Below, piece by piece: positions 45,005-54,239 of a stretch of DNA of 64,000 nt. Numbering within the stretch: position 1 is the first letter of the stretch; each line of letters begins with the position of its first letter. The position numbers and the translations under genes were made by a program. Below the pieces are notes generated by a model. That model was not told the DNA's origin and did no database searches. It saw only the letters and a program-made list of their open reading frames with translations. The DNA comes from Paenibacillus sp. BSR1-1 (GTDB lineage Bacteria > Bacillota > Bacilli > Bacillales > Cytobacillaceae): positions 248,001 through 312,000 of the forward strand of contig NZ_JAQMWQ010000001.1 in the NCBI RefSeq assembly GCF_030403775.1, written 5' to 3'.

Positions 45005-47245
45005 CTAATCCTTTACCTTTTCTTCTGGTTTTTCCTCTTTTGTTCCTTGCTCATCTTTTTTAGCGTTATTCTCAGCGTCCCATTGTTCCTCTGGTGTTTT
45101 TAAATCAACAATAAGGAAATCGCCTTTTTTTAATGGCGTTTTTGGTTTGATATTCTGCTGATCGACATAACCTTTGCCCTTAGAATTTAGTTTCAACCCA
45201 GCTATGTTGGCTATTTTCATTACATCTCTCAAGGACCAGCCCAACATATCCGGCGCAAGAGACTCCCCATCCGTTTGAATAATGATTTTCTCACCTTCTA
45301 AAACAGTGGTTCCTGCTTTAGGCATTTGATTGACGACTTCTTTGCCATTGCCTATAACTACGGGCTCCAGCCCTTGTGATTTAAGCGCTTTTACCGCTTC
45401 ATCAGCCGTCTGACCCTTTAGGCTTGTAATTTTATTGACAGTTGTTTTTTCAACTGTGGAGGGCTGGATATTTAAATAATGCAGACTATTTTTCATGACT
45501 GGGTTAAATACCTCGGATACAGGCAAAGCACCTTGACCGGTTCCATTAAGATCCGGCTGCTGAACAGCCACATAAACAATGAGCTTTGGGTCATCCTTTG
45601 GTGCCATTCCTAAGAAAGAAAACATATAATTGTCTGCGCCCTTCAAATATTTCCCATCAGGACCAGGGATATTGGCAGTCCCTGTTTTCCCGGCAACATC
45701 GTACCCATCTATTTTATAGCGAACTCCTGTGCCTTTAGGGGATGTTACAACCGTTTCCAGAATGTCGCGAACCTTTTTAGCTGTTTCTGCAGAAATTGGG
45801 GTTGACACCACTTCCGGGGATTCCTTTTTAATTATTTCTCCCGTATCATGATTGACAATTTTTTCGACTACGTGCGGCTTCATCATTTTCCCGTCATTGG
45901 CGATTGCTGTAGCTGCTTGAATTTGTTGCATTGGTGTAATTGCTGTCCCTTGACCATATGCCGTCGTAATCTTTTCAATTGGATAGGTGTATTGAATTTT
46001 CCCGGACGTTTCATCCGGCAATTCAATTCCTGTTGGTTTATCGAAGCCAAATTTCGTTAAATATTCTCTAAACTTTTCAAACCCCAATTTTTCCTTTGCT
46101 ATTTTTGCAAAGGCAACGTTTGATGAACGCTGAACGCCTTCAAGATATGTGATTGTCCCCCACCCTGATCCATTATGGTCGTGGATAGCTTTATCTTTGT
46201 TGGTTACCTGATAAGAACCAGACTTATATTGCTCATTAGGATTAAAAACATTTTCCTGAACTGCAGCAGCAAGTGTAAAAATTTTCATCGTGGATCCAGG
46301 TTCAAAGGAAGTTTCAACGGCTTCATTATGCCATCCATCTTCAATACCTTCTTTTGTTTTTGGATGGAACGATGGCCGTTGACCCATCGCTAAAATCTCT
46401 CCAGTTTTCGGATCAGCAACAATTGCAATAATTTTTTTCGGTTTATAATCTTTAGCTGCTTTATTCATCGCATCTTCTAAAAAGGTTTGTATCTTTTGAT
46501 CGATGGTCAAATAAATATCATTTCCATCTTGTGCTGCTTTGATTTTTTCTTTCCCATCCGGAAGGATATACCCCCACAAATCGCTTTCATAATTGATTTC
46601 GCCATTTTCCCCGGTTAAATTCTTGTTATATTCTTTTTCAATCCCCATTTTCCCAATCGATTTATACGACCCGTCCTTCTGCTCAATCCGGTCAGCATAT
46701 CCAACTAGATGTGAAGCAAATACTCCATTAGGATAAAATCGTTTCGAATCACGGGTAAAGGTAATTCCCGGAAGTTTTAAGGCTTCAATTTTTATCTTTG
46801 TTTCATGGGAAATATCTTTTCCGTACCGGCCAAACTCCACCTGAAACCGTTTCTTTTTTTTACCATCCGCTAAAATTTTATATATATCTGATTGATCCAA
46901 GTCAATGTATTTAGCCAATTCTTCTGCTGTTTTATTAAGGTCTTTTACATGTTTCGGTTCTTTCGGATTCGTTGTCATTTTTTTATCAAGAATGGCAATC
47001 AATTTATAAGCAGTCGTATCTTCGGCAACAACCACACCATTGCGGTCAAATATCGTTCCCCTCGTTGCTTGTAAGACTCCATTGCGGCTATATTTTTGCT
47101 CCGCCTTTGCGGCGAGAGCTTGACCATCCACTTCTCCGGTAATTTGAATCGAAAAGTACCTGAATAATAATACAAAAAAGAGCAGGCCGAAGAGTGCAAA
47201 CAAACAGGCTGCTCCTAAATTCATATATGGCTGTTTCTTGTTCAT
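45005..47245 (-). CDS. pbpB: PBP2B, septal class B penicillin-binding protein
   Basis: The essential septal transpeptidase of Bacillus, acting with FtsW and the DivIB-DivIC-FtsL complex. The 746-residue protein has a membrane helix (about 10-33), a pedestal domain opening TRGTIFDRNGVVVAEDT, and a transpeptidase domain with Ser in FEPGSTMKIFTL, QRSSNVAFAKI and AGKTGTANIPG. Two PASTA domains (about 600-715) and a charged tail of about 30 residues follow. That tail makes it longer than the 716-residue B. subtilis protein. The ATG overlaps the ftsL stop (ATGA); only a weak AAGG site is present. Confidence 0.96.
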   Translation of the reverse strand: MNKKQPYMNLGAACLFALFGLLFFVLLFRYFSIQITGEVDGQALAAKAEQKYSRNGVLQATRGTIFDRNGVVVAEDTTAYKLIAILDKKMTTNPKEPKHVKDLNKTAEELAKYIDLDQSDIYKILADGKKKKRFQVEFGRYGKDISHETKIKIEALKLPGITFTRDSKRFYPNGVFASHLVGYADRIEQKDGSYKSIGKMGIEKEYNKNLTGENGEINYESDLWGYILPDGKEKIKAAQDGNDIYLTIDQKIQTFLEDAMNKAAKDYKPKKIIAIVADPKTGEILAMGQRPSFHPKTKEGIEDGWHNEAVETSFEPGSTMKIFTLAAAVQENVFNPNEQYKSGSYQVTNKDKAIHDHNGSGWGTITYLEGVQRSSNVAFAKIAKEKLGFEKFREYLTKFGFDKPTGIELPDETSGKIQYTYPIEKITTAYGQGTAITPMQQIQAATAIANDGKMMKPHVVEKIVNHDTGEIIKKESPEVVSTPISAETAKKVRDILETVVTSPKGTGVRYKIDGYDVAGKTGTANIPGPDGKYLKGADNYMFSFLGMAPKDDPKLIVYVAVQQPDLNGTGQGALPVSEVFNPVMKNSLHYLNIQPSTVEKTTVNKITSLKGQTADEAVKALKSQGLEPVVIGNGKEVVNQMPKAGTTVLEGEKIIIQTDGESLAPDMLGWSLRDVMKIANIAGLKLNSKGKGYVDQQNIKPKTPLKKGDFLIVDLKTPEEQWDAENNAKKDEQGTKEEKPEEKVKD

Positions 47246-47607
47246 TTATTCTGCACAACCTTGACGTCATTTTCATTTATTAAAAGACCCATTTTCTTAG
47301 CCTTTTCAAAAATCCGTTCGTATGAACTTAATTCACTGACTTGGTCCTGTAGATCTCGGTTTACCTTTTGCTGTTCTTCTACTTTCGTTTCAACCTTTTG
47401 AATATCCTCATTGATATCGTAAATTTTAGCTTGGTTTGAAATAAGGTGGATGGCACCGAAACACACTAACCCAGCAAAAGCCACCCCAATAATTTTTTCC
47501 CCTGGAGTGAGCCAGGATTTTTTTATTTTTATTTTGCTCCTGTCTTGTACTGTTTTTTCGACACGCTGCTCCTGTTGCTGCTCAAAATTCCTGGCAAGAT
47601 TACTCAT
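47242..47607 (-). CDS. ftsL: FtsL, bitopic division protein
   Basis: A 121-residue division protein with a cytosolic basic segment (1-34), one membrane helix (about 38-57, IIGVAFAGLVCFGAIHLI) and an external leucine-zipper-like coiled coil (58-105), matching FtsL/DivIC organisation. In B. subtilis FtsL is unstable and its level limits division. GGAGGGG precedes the ATG. The stop overlaps pbpB, so the two are coupled. Confidence 0.93.
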   Translation of the reverse strand: MSNLARNFEQQQEQRVEKTVQDRSKIKIKKSWLTPGEKIIGVAFAGLVCFGAIHLISNQAKIYDINEDIQKVETKVEEQQKVNRDLQDQVSELSSYERIFEKAKKMGLLINENDVKVVQNK

Positions 47608-47642
47608 TCTTTCCCCTCCGGATTATTTTTTTGTAAATTTCC

Positions 47643-48575
47643 CTATAGTTTCTCTGCAATTCGAAGCTTTGCAGATCGAGCACGATTATTTTGTTCTAAT
47701 TCTTCATCTGATGGAAGAGTCGGTTTTCGAGTAACCAGCTTTAAAATGGGCTTGTACTCATCTGGAATAATTGGTAAGCCTGGAGGTAAATCAGGGGTTT
47801 CACTTGCCTTTTTAAAGGCAGCCTTGCAAATCCTGTCCTCTAGGGAGTGAAAAGTAATGACACTAATTCTCCCTTCAGGGTTTAACAATTCTATCGCTTG
47901 GTTAAGTGATTTCTCAAAGACAGCCAATTCATCATTTACTGCAATTCTGATTGCTTGAAAAATCCGCTTGGCAGGATGACCGCCCTTTCGTCTGGCAGGT
48001 GCAGGGATTGCATCTTTAATCAGTTCAACCAACTCTGCAGTTGTTTCAATTGGTTTTACCATTCGGGCTGCTTCGATTTTCCGCGCAATTTGCTTTGAGA
48101 ATTTTTCTTCACCATATCGAAAAAAGATGCGAACCAAATCTTCATATGACCAATGATTTACGACATCATAAGCTGACACATCAGCTTCATTGTCCATCCT
48201 CATATCCAACGGAGCATCATGGTGGTAGCTAAAGCCTCTTTCCGGTGTATCCAGCTGTGGGGAGGACACTCCTAAATCGTAAAGGACTCCATCTACTTTA
48301 GTGATTCCTCGATTTTCAAGTTCTTCTTGTAAAAACAAGAAATTGCTTTTAATAATGGTTAATTGTTCTCCGTATTGGGACAGCTTCTCTTTTGCATTTG
48401 CTATCGCTGTTTCGTCCTGGTCAAATGCAAACAACCTGCCTCCTGCTCCAAGTCTTGAAAGAATAAGAGAGCTATGGCCTGCTCCGCCTAGAGTACAATC
48501 AACATAAATACCATTTGGCTTAATGTTTAAGCCGTCAACAGCTTCTTCTAATAACACAGTTGTATGTTTAAACAT
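47643..48575 (-). CDS. rsmH: 16S rRNA (cytosine-1402-N4)-methyltransferase RsmH
   Basis: Methylates N4 of C1402 in the ribosomal decoding centre. The 310-residue SAM enzyme (MraW) has [10 protein letters not shown], the SAM loop [27 protein letters not shown], and the C-terminal [15 protein letters not shown]. The start at 48575 (MFKHTTVL) has GGTGG 7 nt upstream; eight further in-frame codons lie upstream. It follows mraZ, the universal dcw order. Confidence 0.97.
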   Translation of the reverse strand: MFKHTTVLLEEAVDGLNIKPNGIYVDCTLGGAGHSSLILSRLGAGGRLFAFDQDETAIANAKEKLSQYGEQLTIIKSNFLFLQEELENRGITKVDGVLYDLGVSSPQLDTPERGFSYHHDAPLDMRMDNEADVSAYDVVNHWSYEDLVRIFFRYGEEKFSKQIARKIEAARMVKPIETTAELVELIKDAIPAPARRKGGHPAKRIFQAIRIAVNDELAVFEKSLNQAIELLNPEGRISVITFHSLEDRICKAAFKKASETPDLPPGLPIIPDEYKPILKLVTRKPTLPSDEELEQNNRARSAKLRIAEKL

Positions 48576-48640
48576 ATACGTACCACCTTTTCCAATCAAA
48601 CGATAATCTGGACAGAAAATATATTAATATAACTTATCCA

Positions 48641-49072
48641 TTATATATCAAAGCCAATCATATTTTCTGCAATTTCCGCAAAAGATTCTTCTGATTCTGA
48701 AAAATAATCTTCCCAAATCTGCTTGCTCCAAATTTCAATTCGATTGGAAACACCCAAAATCACACATTCTTTTTCCAGCTTTGCATATTGCAATAGTGGT
48801 GCAGGGATATTGATTCTTCCTTGTTTATCCAGTTCACTTTCGGTTGCACCAGAAAAGAAGAATCTAGTAAAAGCACGGGCATCTTTTTTTGTAAGTGGCA
48901 AGCCTTTCAGCTTTTCTTCAATCAGCTCCCACTCTGATAACGGGTATCCAAACAAGCATTGGTCCAAACCTCTTGTGATGATAAACATTTCACCTAGTTC
49001 ATCTCGGAATTTGGAGGGCACGATCAAGCGGCCTTTATTATCAATGCTGTGATGGTATTCACCCATGAACAT
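48641..49072 (-). CDS. mraZ: MraZ, transcriptional regulator of the dcw cluster
   Basis: A 143-residue double-AbrB-fold protein that forms rings and binds tandem repeats before its own gene. The two halves each carry a DxxxGR motif: [15 protein letters not shown] and [18 protein letters not shown] at 49072 (MFMGEY) fits homologues and has GGGGG upstream. E. coli and mollicute MraZ autoregulate the operon; candidate operator repeats are visible here. First gene of the mraZ-rsmH-ftsL-pbpB unit. Confidence 0.97.
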   Translation of the reverse strand: MFMGEYHHSIDNKGRLIVPSKFRDELGEMFIITRGLDQCLFGYPLSEWELIEEKLKGLPLTKKDARAFTRFFFSGATESELDKQGRINIPAPLLQYAKLEKECVILGVSNRIEIWSKQIWEDYFSESEESFAEIAENMIGFDI

Positions 49073-49080
49073 ACCCATTA

Positions 49081-49130
49081 CCCCCACTTTCTATTAAAAA
49101 TGTACCACATTCCCCCACTTTCCACCACCT
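49081..49130 (-). promoter_or_regulatory. Candidate MraZ operator repeats
   Basis: Two identical AAAGTGGGGG sequences (minus strand, 49081-49090 and 49112-49121) lie 31 bp apart, with an extra GGTGGTGG just upstream. Direct repeats of AAAGTG or GTGGG type are known MraZ targets in mollicutes and E. coli. The proximal copy overlaps the mraZ ribosome site. Confidence 0.5.
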
Positions 49131-49190
49131 ATTTTTTAACTATTCGTCCTAAAATCATGAAATCCCTTTTTAATCCAAGTAATTTTTCAC

Positions 49191-49229
49191 AAAAAAAAGA
49201 AGAACCCCACATATGAGTGAGGTTCTTCT
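49191..49229 (-). terminator. Rho-independent terminator of bshC
   Basis: A 13-bp stem with one G-T or mismatch position (49198-49210 with 49217-49229) overlaps the bshC stop and is followed on the minus strand by TTTTTTTTGTG. Confidence 0.88.
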
Positions 49230-50862
49230 ACAGTTTAATAACCTTATGGGTACCGTCAAAGACAAAATAGCCTGTCATGAGGTCATTAATAAAGTTCATA
49301 CCATACAGATTTAAATAATAAAAGACATTCCAAACACGTTCTTGCGGATGGCCACCTGGTCTTAATGCAAGATCAATACGAGTAAATTTACTTAATTTAA
49401 CTTCATGCTTTAATTTAATGGCATCTTCGAGTCTAGCTTGCATAAAACCAATTTCTTTTAATAAGTAATTTTCATTTTTCTTTAGAAGCGGGAGAAGGCC
49501 GCGATCCAGCTCACCTGTTTTCGCTTCAATTAATTGATATTGAATTCTCAGGTGATCCTTTGTTTGTAAAAACAATTCATCTATTTCTTTGTCTTTAATG
49601 GAAGTTAGAAAATGATCTCTTTCAAGATCCGTTCCACGCTGTAATATGTCGATTAATTTTAGCTTTAAATCCGCTATATCAGTTTCAACTGAACGATCTA
49701 AAAAGGTTAAATTTAATCTTGGTACAATTGGCGGCATTTTAATATTAAAGTGCTCGAAAACGAGCTTCAATTCTGCCCAATAAGAAATTTCACCAGGGCC
49801 CGCAATGAATGCAAGGGTTGGAAAAAGCCACTCCTGCATCAGGGGCCTCGTCACCACGTTATTGCTTAATTTTTCAGGATTTTGAGCAGCAATCTCCAAT
49901 AATTCTTCTCTTGAGAAAGAAATACCGCCACTTTTCCCCACAAACTGGTCTCGTTCACGATCAAATTCAAGCAAAATCCGTTCCATTAACTTTTGATCAT
50001 AGAAAAACAAATTAGCGTTATCTTCACCAGCTTCAATGGTAATCGGATACCCCTTTTTTCCAATTTCTCTTTGCTGTTCTAGTAAAGAGAAATTGATTGA
50101 GTCATGATGAACGATTTGATTTTTAAAAAATTCTTTCTGCAGCATGCGAAATTCTTTATCACCGGAATCGACAATGAGCAGTCCGAAATCCTTAAACAAT
50201 TCCATGATAATTTGAGCAAAGAAATCGACAAAAGTTATTGACTTCCTAATTTTTTCTTCAGCAAAGGCCAATAAATCATTACTATGATCCGTTTCACCGA
50301 AGTTCTCAATTAAATTTTTAACCCATTTAAGACAAGTATCCCTGTTTAATTGAATATCGGACACCATTTTCTTTTGAATAACTTTTTCTGGGTATGTCCA
50401 TTTATCCACTTTTTGGTTAACTTGAACATTCACATGGTTTACTTCTTGGAAGTCATGGTCCTCTCCAGCAATCCAAAATACAGGAATAACAGGAATGCCA
50501 AGCTGCCTTTCCTTTTGCTCCGCCAATTTGATGATGGAAATGACTTTATGTATTGAATAGAGCGGTCCTGTAAGGATACCGGCTTGCTGGCCTCCAATAA
50601 CCACTACGCTTTCATTCTGCTTCAGCTTTTCAATAGAGCTTTTAACCGCATTTGAAGATGGAAAACGCTCCATAAAGCTCTCAATATGAGCAGCAACCTG
50701 GATACGGGGAAACGACCTGTTCCTTAATTCTTCTACCCTTCTCTCATCTTCGCTTGTTTCATTATATCGATAATGGAAAAATGGCTGAATCTCAGCAGAT
50801 TGTTCCAAATAATTTGAAGCAAAGCGATTGGTTGCTGGTAAAGAGAGATTTAAAATCTCCAT
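49228..50862 (-). CDS. bshC: BshC, putative cysteine ligase of bacillithiol synthesis
   Basis: Predicted to add cysteine to glucosaminyl malate, the last step of bacillithiol formation. The 544-residue protein has the family motifs VVIGGQQAGILTGPLYSIHK, PVFWIAGEDHDFQEVNHV and RLNLTFLDRSVE, and LALRPGGHPQERVWN near the C-terminus with NLYGMNFINDL. A coiled coil spans about 395-465. It ends with its own terminator before mraZ. Confidence 0.95.
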   Translation of the reverse strand: MEILNLSLPATNRFASNYLEQSAEIQPFFHYRYNETSEDERRVEELRNRSFPRIQVAAHIESFMERFPSSNAVKSSIEKLKQNESVVVIGGQQAGILTGPLYSIHKVISIIKLAEQKERQLGIPVIPVFWIAGEDHDFQEVNHVNVQVNQKVDKWTYPEKVIQKKMVSDIQLNRDTCLKWVKNLIENFGETDHSNDLLAFAEEKIRKSITFVDFFAQIIMELFKDFGLLIVDSGDKEFRMLQKEFFKNQIVHHDSINFSLLEQQREIGKKGYPITIEAGEDNANLFFYDQKLMERILLEFDRERDQFVGKSGGISFSREELLEIAAQNPEKLSNNVVTRPLMQEWLFPTLAFIAGPGEISYWAELKLVFEHFNIKMPPIVPRLNLTFLDRSVETDIADLKLKLIDILQRGTDLERDHFLTSIKDKEIDELFLQTKDHLRIQYQLIEAKTGELDRGLLPLLKKNENYLLKEIGFMQARLEDAIKLKHEVKLSKFTRIDLALRPGGHPQERVWNVFYYLNLYGMNFINDLMTGYFVFDGTHKVIKL

Positions 50863-50950
50863 TTATGTACTCCCTTTCTGATCATCCAAATTCATTCTTT
50901 AACGAGTATACCACTACCTACCCCTATAAAAAAAAATATTTGCTCCATCT

Positions 50951-51346
50951 TTAGGTAGAAAAAGTAAAAGTCAACGCGCGATGAATTAATCCATATAATG
51001 TTAAGCTGATATAAACTAAGAAAAATAAAATAAAATTAAACCGCCAAAAACCCTTCATTACTTTTTTTATGATAATTTCTTCCTTTACCTTCCAATGGAC
51101 TAAAACAAACATCATCGCAATAACTATCATTATCAGTATTATTAACCAAAACAGAGATTTATCCCAAATTGTTAAGATTAAAAAGTGGACTGAAAAGATA
51201 AATAAAACAGTTGTATAATCTAACGCTTTATGTACTGATTTACGGGTGTTTTTTGTCACCAATTTAAAAATTAAAAAAATGACAAATAAACCTAAAAACG
51301 GGAGAGTAATGAAAAGGGTTAATATTGTTGAAATGATGCTGCTCAA
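50951..51346 (-). CDS. Small multi-pass membrane protein, DUF3397-like
   Basis: A 131-residue protein with four hydrophobic stretches (about 5-28, 45-60, 62-82 and 100-122) and a basic loop (KLVTKNTRKSVHKALDYTT). I recall a DUF3397 protein at this place in other Bacillaceae, and the ALDYTT segment fits, but this is only memory. TTG at 51346 is the start: AAAGGAG lies about 9 nt upstream and the codon follows the panE stop by 1 nt. Function unknown. Confidence 0.7.
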   Translation of the reverse strand: MSSIISTILTLFITLPFLGLFVIFLIFKLVTKNTRKSVHKALDYTTVLFIFSVHFLILTIWDKSLFWLIILIMIVIAMMFVLVHWKVKEEIIIKKVMKGFWRFNFILFFLVYISLTLYGLIHRALTFTFST

Positions 51347-51347
51347 A

Positions 51348-52247
51348 TTAACACTCTCCTTTTTCCAATTCATTGCCTTTAATCAAATAATATAAATTTT
51401 CTATTTGTGGGGCCTTTTTATTTTGTTTTTTTGCTTCCTCTAAGAGATACCCTAAAATAGCATCAATTTCTGTCGGCCTGCCAGCTTCTATGTCTTTTAA
51501 CATCGATGAGCGATTATTGGCTGTATTCTTACAAATGTTAATGATTTGTTCAAAATAAGGTTGTGGTTTTTCAATATTCAAAATAAAAGAGATTTCTTTA
51601 AAAAGGTTTGTCAAAGCCTTATTAAAAAAATGATTTTGAATTAATTCTCCGTTTTTGACTCGTAAGATGGCTGTTAATGGATTGACCACCGCGTTTACCA
51701 TTAATTTATTTAAGAGCATTTCGTAGTAATTTTCCTTCATGACTAAAGGAAAATCTTCTGGGGCAGTCTTTATCAATAAACGTAATAGTTCTGAATTCCC
51801 TTTATAAACTGCAACATTTGTTACACCTTCACCATTTTGTGTGACGGTATATGAATTATCTCTTAAGGCTCCATGCTCAATAGAGCCGACAAAAATATTT
51901 TGTGCACGAATTTGATCAAGCAGTTTTAAATGCCCCATCCCATTTTGAAGGAATAAAAGGCTTTTGGGAGTTTCAGGTAATTGGTTAACATTCAAGATAA
52001 GCTCTGGAAGTTGATATTGTTTCACAGTAATAATTGAAAGGTCCTCAAATCCACTCCATTCAGTAATAGGAAATGCCTTTACGAAAGATACCTCCCGTTC
52101 AACTCCTTTTTGAACCTCAATGCCAAATTTATTTATTTCAAATGCTTGCTCGGGCGTTCTTGTGTAAATTTTGACCTCAAAACTTTTGTTTAAGGAAGCA
52201 GCAGATAATAAACCAATTGATCCGGCACCGATAATTCCAATTTTCAT
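51348..52247 (-). CDS. panE: 2-dehydropantoate 2-reductase family protein (YlbQ-like)
   Basis: Predicted to reduce ketopantoate to pantoate with NADPH for coenzyme A synthesis. The 299-residue protein has the dinucleotide loop MKIGIIGAGSIGLLSAASL, LLFLQNGMGHL, VGSIEHGALRDN and the catalytic-Lys region LLNKLMVNAVVNPLTAILR, then EIDAILGYLL. It is translationally linked to the small membrane gene downstream. In Bacillus several ketopantoate reductase paralogues exist, so the name is by position and family. Confidence 0.85.
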   Translation of the reverse strand: MKIGIIGAGSIGLLSAASLNKSFEVKIYTRTPEQAFEINKFGIEVQKGVEREVSFVKAFPITEWSGFEDLSIITVKQYQLPELILNVNQLPETPKSLLFLQNGMGHLKLLDQIRAQNIFVGSIEHGALRDNSYTVTQNGEGVTNVAVYKGNSELLRLLIKTAPEDFPLVMKENYYEMLLNKLMVNAVVNPLTAILRVKNGELIQNHFFNKALTNLFKEISFILNIEKPQPYFEQIINICKNTANNRSSMLKDIEAGRPTEIDAILGYLLEEAKKQNKKAPQIENLYYLIKGNELEKGEC

Positions 52248-52340
52248 AAGAATCCCTCTTTTTATCTTCTTTATCCAATTTTATCAGATACTAATGAAAG
52301 TCTGTTAGTAGCTTTTTCAAAAAAATTGGATATTTTACTT

Positions 52341-52369
52341 GGCTGTTGATTTGCGCCCCAATCAACAGC
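52341..52369. repeat. Family A repeat, short copy (internal deletion form)
   Basis: GGCTGTTGATTTGCGCCCCA joins directly to ATCAACAGCG, the two ends of the full-length repeat at 58888 without its GC-rich core. It lies in the 200-bp non-coding gap between panE and the carboxyltransferase gene; nothing else but a terminator is visible there. Confidence 0.7.
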
Positions 52370-52402
52370 GGTATAAAAACCACAATCCTTTAAGAGAACA
52401 TA

Positions 52403-52441
52403 AAAAAATAAACCCTTTTCGACAAAAGTCAAAAAGGGTTT
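52403..52441 (-). terminator. Rho-independent terminator of the acyl-CoA carboxylase operon
   Basis: A 10-bp stem AAACCCTTTT/AAAAGGGTTT (52410-52419 with 52432-52441) lies about 10 bp after the carboxyltransferase stop and is followed on the minus strand by ATTTTTTTATG. Confidence 0.88.
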
Positions 52442-52451
52442 AACTTTTTTC

Positions 52452-53993
52452 TTATACAGGGTAAACAGGATGCTTACGCACACTAAAGGTTAATTCTTTA
52501 GTTTCATAGTAGGCAAATCGTTGAATCAAAACGTTTCTTAATTCTGACGGCGCAACAATTTCATCCACAATCAATTCGGAAGCAAGCTTATAAATATCAA
52601 TATGTTCTTTATATTCTTTGTGTTTCTCTTGGACGTAAGCGATTCTTTCTTTTGGATCTGCAATTTCATTTATTTTATTGGAGTAAACCGCATTAACGGC
52701 AGCTTCAGGCCCCATGACAGCAATTTGAGCTGTCGGCAAAGCGATACAGCAATCTGGTTCAAACGCAGGGCCCGCCATCGCATAAAGACCTGCACCGTAA
52801 GCCTTACGAACAATGACTGAGATTTTTGGAACAGTGGCAGAGCTCATTGCAGCAATCAATTTAGCGCCATGACGGATAATACCTGCACGTTCTACTTTTG
52901 TGCCAATCATAAAACCAGGCACATCTGCCAAGAACAAAAGCGGAATATGAAAAGCATCGCAAAGCTGGATGAATTTTGCCGCTTTATCCGCAGAATCGAC
53001 GAATAGAACGCCGCCCTTAACTTTCGGCTGATTGGCAATAATCCCTACAGCTCTTCCATCAATTCTAGCTAATCCAGTTATAAGCTCAGATGCAAATAAC
53101 TTTTTAATTTCATAAAAACTAGCATTATCAACTAGTCTATCAATACACTCGTACATATCAAACGGGGCATTTTGGTTTTCCGGAATAATCGCTTCAAGTT
53201 CACGGCCTTCCTTTGCTTCCATTCCATTCACCAATTTTGTTTTTTCCTTGAAACTTGCCGGAAAATAGCTGATGTATTTCTTGGCAGATTCAATCGCTTC
53301 TTCTTCGCTATAAGCGAGGACATCACCACAGCCGCTTACAGAACAGTGCATCCGTGCTCCGCCCATTTCCTCCAGTGTAACCTTTTCCCCAATAACCTTT
53401 TCCGCCATTCTAGGTGAACCAAGGTACATGGAAGCATTTTGATCGACCATGATGACGATATCGCAAAAGGCTGGAATATACGCTCCACCGGCAGCAGATG
53501 GCCCAAACAAAATACAAACCTGAGGAATCATTCCAGAGAGTTTGACTTGATTATAAAAAATCCTTCCAGCGCCGCGGCGGTTCGGGAACATTTCTAATTG
53601 ATCGGTGATTCTCGCCCCAGCGGAATCGACCAGATAGAATAGGGGAACCTTCAATTTTTCAGCTGTTTCTTGAATCCGAATAATTTTTTCTACTGTACGC
53701 GCTCCCCAAGAACCTGCCTTGATGGTAGAATCATTCGCCATAACACAAACAGTCTGTCCATGTATTTTTCCGATTGCAGTAACAACACCGTCTGCTGGAA
53801 GATCTCCAGCTTTAAAATTAGCGAACTTCCCATCTTCTTCATACTTTCCGTCATCAAACAATAAAGCCAAGCGATCGCGGACAAAAAGCTTTTTTTGCTC
53901 TTTGGCTTTCTCATGATATTTTGGATGACCGCCAGCTTCAATTTTTTTTCGATTTTCATTTAATTGATCATTTAACGTATTCGTTGTTGCCAT
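52452..53993 (-). CDS. Acyl-CoA carboxylase carboxyltransferase subunit (YngE-like)
   Basis: Transfers carboxyl from carboxybiotin to an acyl-CoA. The 513-residue fused alpha/beta carboxyltransferase has VRDRLALLFDDGKYEE, the oxyanion loops FGPSAAGGAYIPAFCD and AGLYAMAGPAFEPD, and ADVPGFMIGTKVERAG. It closely resembles B. subtilis YngE from the leucine catabolism operon as I remember it, and the YGAGLYAM region is more like methylcrotonyl-CoA than propionyl-CoA carboxylases. The substrate is not proven. It is the third gene after the biotin carboxylase and carrier. No HMG-CoA lyase or methylglutaconyl hydratase lies here. Confidence 0.85.
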   Translation of the reverse strand: MATTNTLNDQLNENRKKIEAGGHPKYHEKAKEQKKLFVRDRLALLFDDGKYEEDGKFANFKAGDLPADGVVTAIGKIHGQTVCVMANDSTIKAGSWGARTVEKIIRIQETAEKLKVPLFYLVDSAGARITDQLEMFPNRRGAGRIFYNQVKLSGMIPQVCILFGPSAAGGAYIPAFCDIVIMVDQNASMYLGSPRMAEKVIGEKVTLEEMGGARMHCSVSGCGDVLAYSEEEAIESAKKYISYFPASFKEKTKLVNGMEAKEGRELEAIIPENQNAPFDMYECIDRLVDNASFYEIKKLFASELITGLARIDGRAVGIIANQPKVKGGVLFVDSADKAAKFIQLCDAFHIPLLFLADVPGFMIGTKVERAGIIRHGAKLIAAMSSATVPKISVIVRKAYGAGLYAMAGPAFEPDCCIALPTAQIAVMGPEAAVNAVYSNKINEIADPKERIAYVQEKHKEYKEHIDIYKLASELIVDEIVAPSELRNVLIQRFAYYETKELTFSVRKHPVYPV

Positions 53994-54013
53994 TTTTGCT
54001 CCCCCTTAGAACC

Positions 54014-54226
54014 CTATTCTAGGACGATTAGAACGTCGCCTTCATTTACAAAGTCACCGATATTTACCTTTAATTCCTGTATAGTGCCAGCAGATTCGCT
54101 CTCAATTGGGATTTCCATTTTCATCGATTCAAGCATTAATACCTCCTGGCCGGCATTAACTTGATCTCCTGCAGAGACAAAAACATTTAATACTGTACCT
54201 GCCATTGATGCAGTGATTTCTTTCAT
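54014..54226 (-). CDS. Biotin carboxyl carrier domain protein
   Basis: A 70-residue single-domain biotinyl carrier. The biotinylated Lys lies in LMLESMKMEIPI (MKM motif), with the hairpin glycine/acid pattern GTVLNVFVSAGDQVNAGQ before it and GDFVNEGDVLIVLE after. It shuttles carboxybiotin between the flanking biotin carboxylase and carboxyltransferase. AAGGAG precedes the ATG. It is shorter than AccB because it has no N-terminal extension (YngHB-like). Confidence 0.92.
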   Translation of the reverse strand: MKEITASMAGTVLNVFVSAGDQVNAGQEVLMLESMKMEIPIESESAGTIQELKVNIGDFVNEGDVLIVLE

Positions 54227-54239
54227 ACTCTAACACTCC

